A DNA stretch of 32,061 bases from RXOA01 sp964554715 (GTDB taxonomy: Bacteria > Bipolaricaulota > Bipolaricaulia > UBA7950 > UBA9294), in assembly GCA_964554715.1 (NCBI GenBank), contig CAZKPU010000013.1, forward strand, positions 1 through 32,061, in the 5' to 3' direction. The notes beneath the pieces were generated by a model. The model did no database searches, was not told the origin of the DNA, and saw only the letters and a list, made by a program, of their open reading frames with translations. This document shows positions 7,732 to 14,950 of this stretch, piece after piece (position 1 is the first letter of the stretch; every line of letters starts with the position of its first letter). The position numbers and the translations under genes are program-made.

Positions 7732-8445
7732 TCACAAGGGAGCGTCCATGCTCCTCCAGCTTGTATCGATGTTCGAAGCCTGGTCCAGCTCTTCACGGCC
7801 GACGGCAAGCAACGCCCCTGTCCGGGCCACGCGCCTTCCAACCAGACGTGCCGCCTCCAGCCCGTGCATGTCATCGCCAACGGACTCCCGACCGGTTTGC
7901 ATTCCCGTCCATCCGGCTCCCCCAATGTAGAAGCCGCCAACCGTGACGAAATCCATCACGAGGAACCACTGCAGAATCGAAGTCAGCGTGAATTCAACTC
8001 CACCGTTCCGGTCATACCCGACGGCTACGGCGCCGGCTGCCGTCGTGCTCCAGTCCGGCTTCTCCAGGGGGAACTCAGGATCCCACAGCTTCTTGACAAG
8101 GGACGTGCAACGCTCCATGAAGGCTCTGCCCAGCGCGTTCTGATTGAAGAAGTACACCGGCGAGCCAAACACGATCGCTTGGGGCATCGGGTCGTAGAGC
8201 TTGCGTGCCAGTTCATGCCAGTCATCGTTCAAGATGCAAGGACGGCGTTGAGCGGCGCATTGATCGCACCCCAGACAAGGACTGATCTTCTTCCCTCCGA
8301 GTGAAATCAACTCGACATCCGGCTCGAACCCCATCAAAGAGGCCGTCGTTTCGGCAGATGCCAGCGCTGCATCGACCATCCGTTCGGTGTTCGCCTTCCG
8401 ACGGGGACTTGCGCTGACTCCAACAATCCTCAGTGACCTTCCCAT
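7732..8445 (-). CDS. Iron-sulfur flavoprotein / NAD(P)H-dependent FMN reductase family
   Basis: A 237-residue flavodoxin-fold protein. The N-terminus RIVGVSASPRRKANTERM (6-23) is the FMN-phosphate loop of the NADPH-dependent FMN reductase family. A compact cysteine motif, C57, C60, C63 and C70 (PCLGCDQCAAQRRPC), matches the [4Fe-4S] site of iron-sulfur flavoproteins (Isf), which exchange electrons with ferredoxin. GSPVYFF (94-100) is the second FMN-contacting loop. The open frame extends to 8574, but the ATG at 8445 is the natural start: it begins the fold, is preceded by TGGGGG, and overlaps the DUF917 gene by only 16 nt. In this operon it could connect the ferredoxin used by the AOR complex to another redox partner, or reduce an imported substrate. 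That role is inference. Confidence 0.82.
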   Translation of the reverse strand: MGRSLRIVGVSASPRRKANTERMVDAALASAETTASLMGFEPDVELISLGGKKISPCLGCDQCAAQRRPCILNDDWHELARKLYDPMPQAIVFGSPVYFFNQNALGRAFMERCTSLVKKLWDPEFPLEKPDWSTTAAGAVAVGYDRNGGVEFTLTSILQWFLVMDFVTVGGFYIGGAGWTGMQTGRESVGDDMHGLEAARLVGRRVARTGALLAVGREELDQASNIDTSWRSMDAPL

Positions 8446-9581
8446 GACAACCCCCACGCCGTCGAAAGCTCTTCTACGGGAGAGAACGAAAGATCCGGAC
8501 GCCCGAACCGAGCCGGTCCAAGCGCGATCCGGCCGACCTTGTCGGCAACAGCCTCCCGTAGCCTCGGGTGACACGGTGCAACGATGACTCGAACCCGATC
8601 TCCAACCGAGAGATCTGCACTCATGACGCCGCGCCCTTGTTCGTCAATCAGCAGGATGAGATCCGGGAACACGCAACCGATCTCACCGTTGAGCGTGGCC
8701 AGCATGAACTCGTTCTTGATGAGCACATCCATCGTGCCCCCACGGAATAAGCCGCACCCGTCCAATGATGCGTTTTGCACAAGGAACCCCATTGCGTCCT
8801 GTTCCTTCAAGGACGTCACGTCGCCGCAAAATGCGATCTGTCCACCGACACTCGCTGCCACGGCTTCCGCAATCGCGTCCGCATCCTGCAGCTCGTTCAC
8901 CGCTCGCCCGAGTTTCAGGGCCGTTGAGATCGAATCGGGGATGATCGCCCTGCGCGCTGTTCGCCCGTCCATGGGGTAGTGAGCGTTTGCACCCTGACCT
9001 CCCCCTCGAGTGATCACGAAGCGTCCGATCTCATCGGGTACAAACGGGGTCGCTGCCTCCGTGACCAGGATGATGTTTCCTTCCGCATCTGCCAACGGCA
9101 TCGGGGTGATGGAGGCTCCATGCCCAATGAAGCTGGTCATCTGTGTCTCGGGAGCCGATCGCCCGACGCCATCTCCGTCGATGACAGGGATCCCGGCGCG
9201 TGCGGCCAGCGACTGGATCACCGGAGTGTTCAACCCACCGAGCTCAAACGGGACAAGAAAATCGACCTTGCAGTCCAAGTAGTTCTCCATCGCTCGGAGA
9301 GCAAGAAGCGGTTCGAACCGTTCTTCCCATCTGTCGACGATCTCCACAGGGGAGAACTGCTCGAGCACCTTGACGGATCCCATGATTCCACCNNNNNNNN
9401 NNCCGTCGGGGACATCGCTCAAGCGGACATGCTCATACGTTCTTCCGTGCTTGAGGTCGTTCTCGATAATCGTTCGGCCGAATTCGACCGATCCGCCGCC
9501 GCCCGTTCCCATGATCCGGAGTCCGGTGAGCAGCGCGCTCACATCCATCGGCAGGAGTTGCCATCCGCGATTACCCCGCAC
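8430..9581 (-). CDS. DUF917 (S-Me-THD domain) hydantoinase-related protein, interrupted by an N-gap
   Basis: A 383-residue member of the DUF917 family (PF06032, related to the hydantoinase/oxoprolinase group). Family traits are the glycine-rich GTGGGGSVEFGR (25-36), VPFELGGLNTPVIQSLAARAG, GIPVIDGDGVGRSAPETQM, and ITPMPLADAEGN. Ten N bases at 9393-9402 hide residues 60-63, but the frame is the same on both sides, so the gene is probably intact. The start is GTG at 9581: GGAGG lies nine bases upstream and the gene overlaps the ATPase stop by 11 nt; an in-frame ATG at 9548 has no visible ribosome-binding site. Some DUF917 proteins act on hydantoin-type rings, but the substrate here is unknown. 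Its place inside a sugar-type ABC operon suggests that it processes the imported compound. Confidence 0.83.
   Translation of the reverse strand: MRGNRGWQLLPMDVSALLTGLRIMGTGGGGSVEFGRTIIENDLKHGRTYEHVRLSDVPDXXXXGGIMGSVKVLEQFSPVEIVDRWEERFEPLLALRAMENYLDCKVDFLVPFELGGLNTPVIQSLAARAGIPVIDGDGVGRSAPETQMTSFIGHGASITPMPLADAEGNIILVTEAATPFVPDEIGRFVITRGGGQGANAHYPMDGRTARRAIIPDSISTALKLGRAVNELQDADAIAEAVAASVGGQIAFCGDVTSLKEQDAMGFLVQNASLDGCGLFRGGTMDVLIKNEFMLATLNGEIGCVFPDLILLIDEQGRGVMSADLSVGDRVRVIVAPCHPRLREAVADKVGRIALGPARFGRPDLSFSPVEELSTAWGLSWEGH
9393..9402. other. Assembly gap (10 N) inside the DUF917 gene
   Basis: Ten undetermined bases. The reading frame continues unchanged on both sides, consistent with a true missing length of 10 modulo 3. 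The surrounding protein text (HVRLSDVPD, then GGIMGSVKVLEQF) is what the family shows in this region with few residues missing. Confidence 0.99.
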
Positions 9582-10326
9582 AGCCGACCACCTCCGTGCC
9601 GATCATCAGCTTCACAACCAGGTCCTGATCTGCATCCCGCGTGGGCACATCGCCCACCTTGCGGCCTCGTCTCAACACAACCACGCGATCCGTGACCTGG
9701 AAGATCTCCGGAAGCACGTGACTGATCAGAACAACAGCGATTCCTTCTTCGCGCAAGCGACAGACAACATCGAGGACCTTGCCGACTTCTTTGACGGCTA
9801 GAGCAGCCGTCGGCTCGTCCAAGATGACAACCTTCGGTCTCGTTGAGATGGCGCGAGCGACCGCCACCGCCTGCTGTTGCCCTCCGGACATGGTGCTGAC
9901 AGGAGCCCGGTACGAACGGATCTCGATCCCAAGTCGGCTCACGGCCTCATGGGCCTCCTTGTCCATTTCCCGACGCTTCAACCATCCGAATCGCGTCTTC
10001 TCTCGTCCAAGAAACAGATTCTGTGCCACCCGGAAGGATGGAACCAATCCTCGGTCCTGATGAACGGTTTCGATTCCGAGGGACTTCGCGTGCATGGCGC
10101 CCTCGAACCGTACCGGATTCCCATCGATGAGAATCCGTCCTTTGTCGGGTACATAAATCCCCGAAAGGATCTTGATCAGCGTTGACTTGCCGGCACCGTT
10201 GTCTCCGACAAGCCCGACAATCTCGCCGGCATCCAGGTGGAAGTCAACCTCACTCAGCGCTTCGATGCCTCCGAAGTGCTTGCTGATCTGCTCCATCGAA
10301 ACGAGCCTTCTCTTCCCCTCACTCAC
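9571..10326 (-). CDS. Sugar ABC transporter ATPase, single-domain
   Basis: A 251-residue ATPase energising the ribose-type importer. Motifs are Walker A GDNGAGKST (about 41-49), Q-loop in VHQDRGLVPS, signature MSGGQQQAVAVARA, Walker B VVILDEPTAAL, and the switch histidine in VLISHVLPE. RbsA/AraG proteins normally contain two such domains (about 500 residues); this one has only one, like the FrcA-type ATPases, and presumably works as a homodimer. The GTG at 10326 is preferred over a TTG at 10332: AAGGAGGG lies seven bases before the GTG, and the GTG overlaps the iclR stop codon (GTGA). It is encoded apart from its permease and binding protein, with the DUF917 and flavoprotein genes in between, so those two enzymes are probably part of the same uptake-and-processing unit. 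Confidence 0.93.
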   Translation of the reverse strand: MSEGKRRLVSMEQISKHFGGIEALSEVDFHLDAGEIVGLVGDNGAGKSTLIKILSGIYVPDKGRILIDGNPVRFEGAMHAKSLGIETVHQDRGLVPSFRVAQNLFLGREKTRFGWLKRREMDKEAHEAVSRLGIEIRSYRAPVSTMSGGQQQAVAVARAISTRPKVVILDEPTAALAVKEVGKVLDVVCRLREEGIAVVLISHVLPEIFQVTDRVVVLRRGRKVGDVPTRDADQDLVVKLMIGTEVVGCAG

Positions 10327-11099
10327 GAACAACCCTCCTTGCAGTCTGCTCCCAAGCGAGCCGAGATCGCCCCAGCTGCCTCCTGAAGTGTGAGAACAAG
10401 GTCATTCTTCTTCTCGTCCAGCCGACGGCTTAGGTCCGTTGCGCTAATCGACGCCACCACTTCACCGTAGAAATCGAAGATTGGAACAGCGACGCACGCA
10501 ATCCCTTCCTCGTGCTCGCACCGGTCCTCCGCATAGCCACATCGGCGGATCCGCCCCAAGTCCTGTTCCAGTGAAGCCATCGTGACATGGGTCGTCGGGG
10601 TGAACGCTTCCATCTTGACGTCCCGCAGAATGAAGCGGCGCCGCTCCGGTGGAATGTGAGACAGGAGCGCCTTGCCAACTCCTGTGCAGTATGCGGGCGC
10701 ACGCCCACCGACCCTCGAGACCAACGGCAGCGAACGGTCTGTTTCGACCTTGTCGAGATACACAACCTCCGAGCCATCCAGCCTACATAAGTGAACGGTT
10801 GTGTCGGTTCGCTGGCAGAGTTCAATCAGAAACGGACGAGCGATTTCGCGAAGATCCATCCGATCCAAGACCAGATTGGCCAGTTCGAGGATCTTGGGAC
10901 CGATCCGGTAGCTGCTCTCGTCGGTCCGTTCGACATATCCTCGTTCGACAAGCAAAGACAAGTAGCGATAAACGGAACTTCGATGGACTCCAAGGAACTC
11001 TGCGACATCTTTGGCGCCACAGCCGTCCCTTGCATCCGCAAGGTATTCGAGAAGCTCCAGCCCCCGGAGCATCACACGCGAGGAAGACGGACCAGCCAT
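10323..11099 (-). CDS. IclR-family transcriptional regulator
   Basis: A 258-residue one-component regulator of normal IclR length. Residues about 6-70 form the winged helix-turn-helix (GCGAKDVAEFLGVHRSSVYRYLSLLVERGYVERTD). The rest is the IclR effector domain, with the family stretches GGRAPAYCTGVGKALLSH and GYAEDRCEHEEGIACVAVPIFD. Such regulators bind small acids or sugar-derived metabolites such as KDG, glyoxylate or aromatic acids. The ATG at 11099 follows AAGGAGG. It is the first gene after the promoter, and its TGA overlaps the ATPase start, so regulator and transport/catabolic genes are co-transcribed and it probably controls its own operon. An inverted repeat between promoter and start is a candidate binding site. 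Confidence 0.93.
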   Translation of the reverse strand: MAGPSSSRVMLRGLELLEYLADARDGCGAKDVAEFLGVHRSSVYRYLSLLVERGYVERTDESSYRIGPKILELANLVLDRMDLREIARPFLIELCQRTDTTVHLCRLDGSEVVYLDKVETDRSLPLVSRVGGRAPAYCTGVGKALLSHIPPERRRFILRDVKMEAFTPTTHVTMASLEQDLGRIRRCGYAEDRCEHEEGIACVAVPIFDFYGEVVASISATDLSRRLDEKKNDLVLTLQEAAGAISARLGADCKEGCS

Positions 11100-11125
11100 C
11101 GAGCCTCCTTATGTCTCGCTATACG

Positions 11126-11138
11126 CGACACGCTGTCG
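11126..11138 (-). promoter_or_regulatory. Candidate IclR operator (CGACA-N3-TGTCG)
   Basis: A short perfect dyad, CGACA, three bases, TGTCG, lying between the predicted -10 box and the iclR start codon. A repressor bound here would block transcription of the operon. Assignment rests on symmetry and position only; no consensus for this IclR subfamily is known to me. Confidence 0.4.
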
Positions 11139-11153
11139 TGTTTTATGATACTC

Positions 11154-11182
11154 AGACTAGACGTTTCGACGCCTCGTGTCAA
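11154..11182 (-). promoter_or_regulatory. Sigma-70-type promoter of the IclR-ABC-AOR-KDPG operon
   Basis: On the minus strand, a perfect -35 box TTGACA (11182-11177), a 17-bp spacer, and TAGTCT (11159-11154) as a weaker -10 box. Transcription would start near 11147, leaving a leader of about 48 nt that contains the dyad at 11126-11138 and the AAGGAGG of iclR. An alternative -10-like TATCAT at 11150-11145 is too far from this -35 box. Confidence 0.55.
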
Positions 11183-11230
11183 GAGCGACGGAACGGTCGT
11201 GAATGAGATGACCATCTCTGTCTGTTCCAG

Positions 11231-11330
11231 NNNNNNNNNNNNNNNNNNNNNNNNNNNNNNNNNNNNNNNNNNNNNNNNNNNNNNNNNNNNNNNNNNNNNN
11301 NNNNNNNNNNNNNNNNNNNNNNNNNNNNNN
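11231..11330. other. Scaffold gap of 100 N
   Basis: A run of exactly 100 N, the conventional size for a scaffold join of unknown length. Nothing can be said about what lies here. The real distance between the IclR operon and the Lon gene may be much larger, so joint regulation across this point should not be assumed. Confidence 0.99.
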
Positions 11331-11341
11331 GATCTGTGCTG

Positions 11342-13810
11342 CTATGTTCCCCGCTGTTCCTCCGGCACTACGGAGTCATGCTGGACGCTCGCCTCTTCTT
11401 CGCCTTCGTCTTCTTCCTTTGCTTCCTCTTTCTTCAACGCTTCGCGGATCTGGTCGATCCGTTCCTCCGCACGATGGAACACGGAACCCTCCGGGAAGCG
11501 ATCGCCGTCTCCCCGAACGCCGGCAACAACGCCCGTGAGAGTTTCGATCCCTTCCTCCACCGTGGCCACAGCGTAGATGTGGAACTTTCCTTCACGCACC
11601 GCCTCGACGATCTCCTCTGGAAGCATCAAGTTGTCCACATTCTGGCACGGGATCATCACTCCCTGTTCGCCGGTGAGCCCCTTTGCCTTGCAGACCTTGA
11701 AGAACCCTTCGATCTTCTCGTTGACACCGCCGATCGGCTGGATTTCTCCCTTCTGGTTCACCGAGCCGGTGACGGCGATCCCTTGGCGGATCGGCACCCC
11801 CGATATGCTGGATAGAAGAGCGTACAGCTCGGTGCTTGATGCGCTGTCGCCGTCGACCATCGAGTAGCTTTGCTCGAACGCCAGGCTGGCTGAGATACTG
11901 AACGGCTTCTCGCTTCCGAAGCGTTCACCGAGAAACCCTTTCAGGATCATGATCCCCTTGGTGTGGGAATGCCCGCCAAGATCCGCTTCCCGTTCGATGT
12001 CCACGATGCCGCTCTTGCCCGCATGGACCGTGGCCGTAATCCGCGACGGCTTCCCGAACATGTAATCCCCGAGTTGGAGAACGGCAAGGCCGTTGACCTG
12101 TCCGACCCGCTCGCCTTGCGTATCAACGAGAATATGGTTGCGCTCGATCATCTCCTGGATCTTCTCTTCGATCCGGTTCGAGCGATCATCCCGCTTCTGC
12201 AGAGCCATCCGGACGTGGCGTGCTGTGACTGCGTCCGCCCCGTCCTGCTCCGCCCAGTAGGAAGATTCCTTGATCAACGCGGACAGCGTGCTGAATCGAC
12301 ACGACAGCTTCTGCTGATCGCCCGAGAGCTCCGATGCATGCTCGACGATGCGAGCCACCCCATCGGCCTCAAACGGCAATAGCCCCGATTCGGTGCATCG
12401 TGTGCAAACGAAGCGGGCCAGATTGATTTCGTTGGCCTCAGACCGGTCCATCTCCGTATCAAACTCGCTCTTGACGGCGAAGAACTTCGAGAAGTCCTCG
12501 TCGTACATGTGCAGCAGCTCATAGATCATCGGGCTCCCGATGATGATGACTTTCATCTTGAACGGTACCGGCTCCGGCTTCAGCCCTTCGGTCGTAGAGT
12601 ACCCGAGCATCTGCATCGGATCCTCAATGCGGATCTCGCCACGCTTCATGGCGATCTTCAAGGCATCCCAACTGAGACTCGTGCGAAACAGATTGTTGGC
12701 GTTCAACACGAGGTATCCACCGTTGGCACGATGAAGAGATCCCGCCTTGATCATCGTGAAATCGGTGATTGCTACCCCCATCTGGACACGCCGCTCGATG
12801 GCACCGAACAGGTTCGTGTACGTCGCGCTTTCCTCGACGATCACCGGTGCGCCTTCGGTGCCGCAGTGATCGACAAGCACGTTCACCAGATACCGCTTGA
12901 GAGGGTCGCTTTGCGCAGCAGAAAACGGAAACGCCATCCGCTGTCCGCCGTTCTTCCCCTGCTGGAAATCTCCGAGGTGCTCAACGATGTCGTTCTTCGC
13001 GTCCTGCAAGAACCGGCCGACCTTCTCGACCTCGCCGTATCGCTGCTGAAGCTGATCGAACATCGGAGCAATCATGAACAACACGGCCTGCTTTGCCAGC
13101 TCCTTAATCTCGCCTTCACGCTCCTCATCCACATGCGCGATCTGTTGGAGGTTCTCTTGGATCACGCTCTGGACTTCGGCCTGCTTCTCACGGATCGAGT
13201 TCTTCTCCTCCTCGGTGAGCGCCTCGTATTCCTCCTGACTCAAAGGCTCTCCGCCTTCTCGAAGTGGAAGGGTGTTGATCCCGATCGGCGTACGCTGGAT
13301 CGCAAACCCCAACTGGCGGGACTTTGTCTCCATTTCCTCGAACAGCTTGTTGCGCCTCTCGACGTACCGTTCGGCGATCTTCTTGCTTCTTGCCTTGAAC
13401 TCGTCCGACTCGAGCGACTTCGGGATCTCCCGCTTCAGCCGGTCGATCAGGTGTTTCATATCGTCCCGAAGCTGGCATCCCGTTCCCGCCGGCAGTTCCA
13501 AGTACCGCGGGTTGTAGGGGTTCTCGAAGTTGTGCACGTAGCAGAGGTCCGGAGGTTGTGGAGCCGACTTGCTCACTTGGCTCAGGAAGTCCTGCACAGC
13601 GGACATCTTCCCCGTCCCGGGCCCGCCGGCCACATAGATGTTGTATCGATTCTTCTCGTCCTTGATCCCCAGTCCCAGCTTCAGCGCTTCGATCGCTCGT
13701 TCTTGTCCTATGATCCAGTTAAGGGGTTCGAGTTCAGCAGTCGTGGCGAATCCGAGGGCATCCGGGTCGGTTGTCTTTCGAATCTGATGTATTGGAAGTT
13801 CTTTGACCAT
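11342..13810 (-). CDS. LonB-type ATP-dependent protease (S16 family)
   Basis: An 822-residue AAA+ protease of the LonB/YcbZ-like group (AAA_32 plus Lon C-terminal protease domain), lacking the N-terminal substrate-binding domain of classical LonA. The N-terminal nucleotide site reads GGPGTGKMS (62-70), with methionine where Walker A normally has S or T right after the lysine. A long charged coiled-coil-like insert follows (about 110-240). The protease domain has the Ser-Lys dyad: S656 in DGDSASST and K699 in GGVNEKIEGFF, spaced 43 residues apart as in Lon. The tail is acidic (KKEEAKEEDEGEEE). It should degrade damaged or regulatory proteins in the cytoplasm. The ATG at 13810 follows GAAGGAGG. 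It is divergent from the PLD-like gene with 33 bp between start codons. Confidence 0.93.
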   Translation of the reverse strand: MVKELPIHQIRKTTDPDALGFATTAELEPLNWIIGQERAIEALKLGLGIKDEKNRYNIYVAGGPGTGKMSAVQDFLSQVSKSAPQPPDLCYVHNFENPYNPRYLELPAGTGCQLRDDMKHLIDRLKREIPKSLESDEFKARSKKIAERYVERRNKLFEEMETKSRQLGFAIQRTPIGINTLPLREGGEPLSQEEYEALTEEEKNSIREKQAEVQSVIQENLQQIAHVDEEREGEIKELAKQAVLFMIAPMFDQLQQRYGEVEKVGRFLQDAKNDIVEHLGDFQQGKNGGQRMAFPFSAAQSDPLKRYLVNVLVDHCGTEGAPVIVEESATYTNLFGAIERRVQMGVAITDFTMIKAGSLHRANGGYLVLNANNLFRTSLSWDALKIAMKRGEIRIEDPMQMLGYSTTEGLKPEPVPFKMKVIIIGSPMIYELLHMYDEDFSKFFAVKSEFDTEMDRSEANEINLARFVCTRCTESGLLPFEADGVARIVEHASELSGDQQKLSCRFSTLSALIKESSYWAEQDGADAVTARHVRMALQKRDDRSNRIEEKIQEMIERNHILVDTQGERVGQVNGLAVLQLGDYMFGKPSRITATVHAGKSGIVDIEREADLGGHSHTKGIMILKGFLGERFGSEKPFSISASLAFEQSYSMVDGDSASSTELYALLSSISGVPIRQGIAVTGSVNQKGEIQPIGGVNEKIEGFFKVCKAKGLTGEQGVMIPCQNVDNLMLPEEIVEAVREGKFHIYAVATVEEGIETLTGVVAGVRGDGDRFPEGSVFHRAEERIDQIREALKKEEAKEEDEGEEEASVQHDSVVPEEQRGT

Positions 13811-13836
13811 ACGCCCCTCCTTCGACTACGATTCTA
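13803..13836. promoter_or_regulatory. Overlapping divergent promoters for lonB and the PLD-like gene
   Basis: Within the 33-bp gap, TACGATTCTA (13827-13836) contains a plus-strand -10 (TACGAT, 13827-13832) and a minus-strand -10 (TAGAAT, 13836-13831) that share two bases. The plus strand has TTGACC (13803-13808) 18 bp upstream as a -35 box. On the minus strand the best -35 match is TTGCAA with a long 19-bp spacer. The plus-strand start point would fall about 4-5 nt before the PLD ATG, giving a nearly leaderless message; no Shine-Dalgarno precedes that ATG. Confidence 0.4.
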
Positions 13837-13843
13837 CCCGACC

Positions 13844-14938
13844 ATGAGACACAGGTTGCAAATTGCCCTTGCCGTACTCCTCGCCGTTTCGCTCTCCGTT
13901 TGCGCTTGGATGGACGATCGCGCAATCACGGAACCCGTCGTGATCCGTCCGCTTGTCGATTCGCCCGGGGATCGGCAGTACGAACCGTACGTCCTTGACG
14001 CGCTGCGGACAGCGGATGTATCCGTTGATCTGGTCCTGTCTTCGGCACAATGGGACGATGTGAGCCTGTGGCCGGAGGTGATCGCCGCTCACACCCGCGG
14101 CGCCGATGTCCGTGTCCTGCTCGATTGCAGCGATTGGGCGCCGGCCATCACCGAGCGAAACCGTCCCGTTCTTGAGGCGCTTCTTCAAGCGGGCATCGAT
14201 GCGCGGTTCGATCCACCGGAGATCACAACCCACGCGAAGCTTTTGGTGATCGACCGGCAAACGACCATCATCGGATCCTCCAACTGGAACGTTCACGCTC
14301 TTGAGCAGCAGTGGCAGGCCGGAGTCGCTATCATCGGACCCTCCGTGGCTGCATCGTTCACCGGCTATGTCGATCGTCTGTGGGAAGACACGCTGTGTCC
14401 CGATGGCGTGTCTTCGCCATCACCCACGCCGCGCCAAGACACACCGGTCCTTGTTCCGTTGCCCGATACCGATGCAAGCGCCAACTACGCATCATGGCTT
14501 GTCCCGTATCTGACGTCAGCCGAGCAATCGATCCACGTCGTCATGTACCGCATCGCCTACTATTCGGGATTCACAGACAGCGCCTCGAATCGGATCATCG
14601 ATGGCCTGATCCGCGCCGCGGCACGAGGGGTGGATGTTCGTGTGCTTCTCGACGACTGTGCCCCTTACCCCGAAAGCGCCAGGGCCAACCTGGAAGCGGC
14701 GATTCTCCTTGCTCTCTCCGGGGTCGATGTTCGACTCGATCGACCCGAAGCAACCACCCACGCCAAGTTGACGATCGTGGACGGGCGCCATGTGTTCGTC
14801 GGATCGACCAACTGGAACTACTACGCACTCGAACGCAACAACGAAGCGGCCATCGCACTCCTCAGCGTTCCGACCGTGGCCACGGAGTTCGAGCGTTTCT
14901 TCGCGATGGCTTGGGAATCAGGGTCTCCCGTCCGCTAA
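13844..14938 (+). CDS. Phospholipase-D-like exported protein with two HKD motifs
   Basis: A 364-residue protein of the PLD superfamily. Residues 1-20 are a signal-like hydrophobic segment (RHRLQIALAVLLAVSLSVC); the cysteine at 20 has valine before it, a poor lipobox, so either a lipoprotein or a type I-processed exported protein is possible. The two catalytic motifs are H130-K132-D137 followed by GSSNWN (144-149), and H306-K308-D313 followed by GSTNWN (320-325). The halves are similar to each other, giving the usual pseudo-dimer with one active site. Substrates of such bacterial proteins include phospholipids, cardiolipin precursors and nucleic acid, so phospholipase or nuclease activity cannot be told apart. 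The frame is open far upstream, but that part is the antisense of lonB; the ATG at 13844 starts the signal peptide. Confidence 0.86.
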   Translation: MRHRLQIALAVLLAVSLSVCAWMDDRAITEPVVIRPLVDSPGDRQYEPYVLDALRTADVSVDLVLSSAQWDDVSLWPEVIAAHTRGADVRVLLDCSDWAPAITERNRPVLEALLQAGIDARFDPPEITTHAKLLVIDRQTTIIGSSNWNVHALEQQWQAGVAIIGPSVAASFTGYVDRLWEDTLCPDGVSSPSPTPRQDTPVLVPLPDTDASANYASWLVPYLTSAEQSIHVVMYRIAYYSGFTDSASNRIIDGLIRAAARGVDVRVLLDDCAPYPESARANLEAAILLALSGVDVRLDRPEATTHAKLTIVDGRHVFVGSTNWNYYALERNNEAAIALLSVPTVATEFERFFAMAWESGSPVR

Positions 14939-14950
14939 CCGGGGAGAGCC

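Noticed and set aside
12509..13843. Large plus-strand open frame continuous with the PLD-like gene, suggesting an 809-residue fusion protein
   Set aside because: This part is the antisense of the well-supported lonB gene. Its text is Arg/Leu/His-rich and fits no domain, while the PLD signal peptide begins at 13844.
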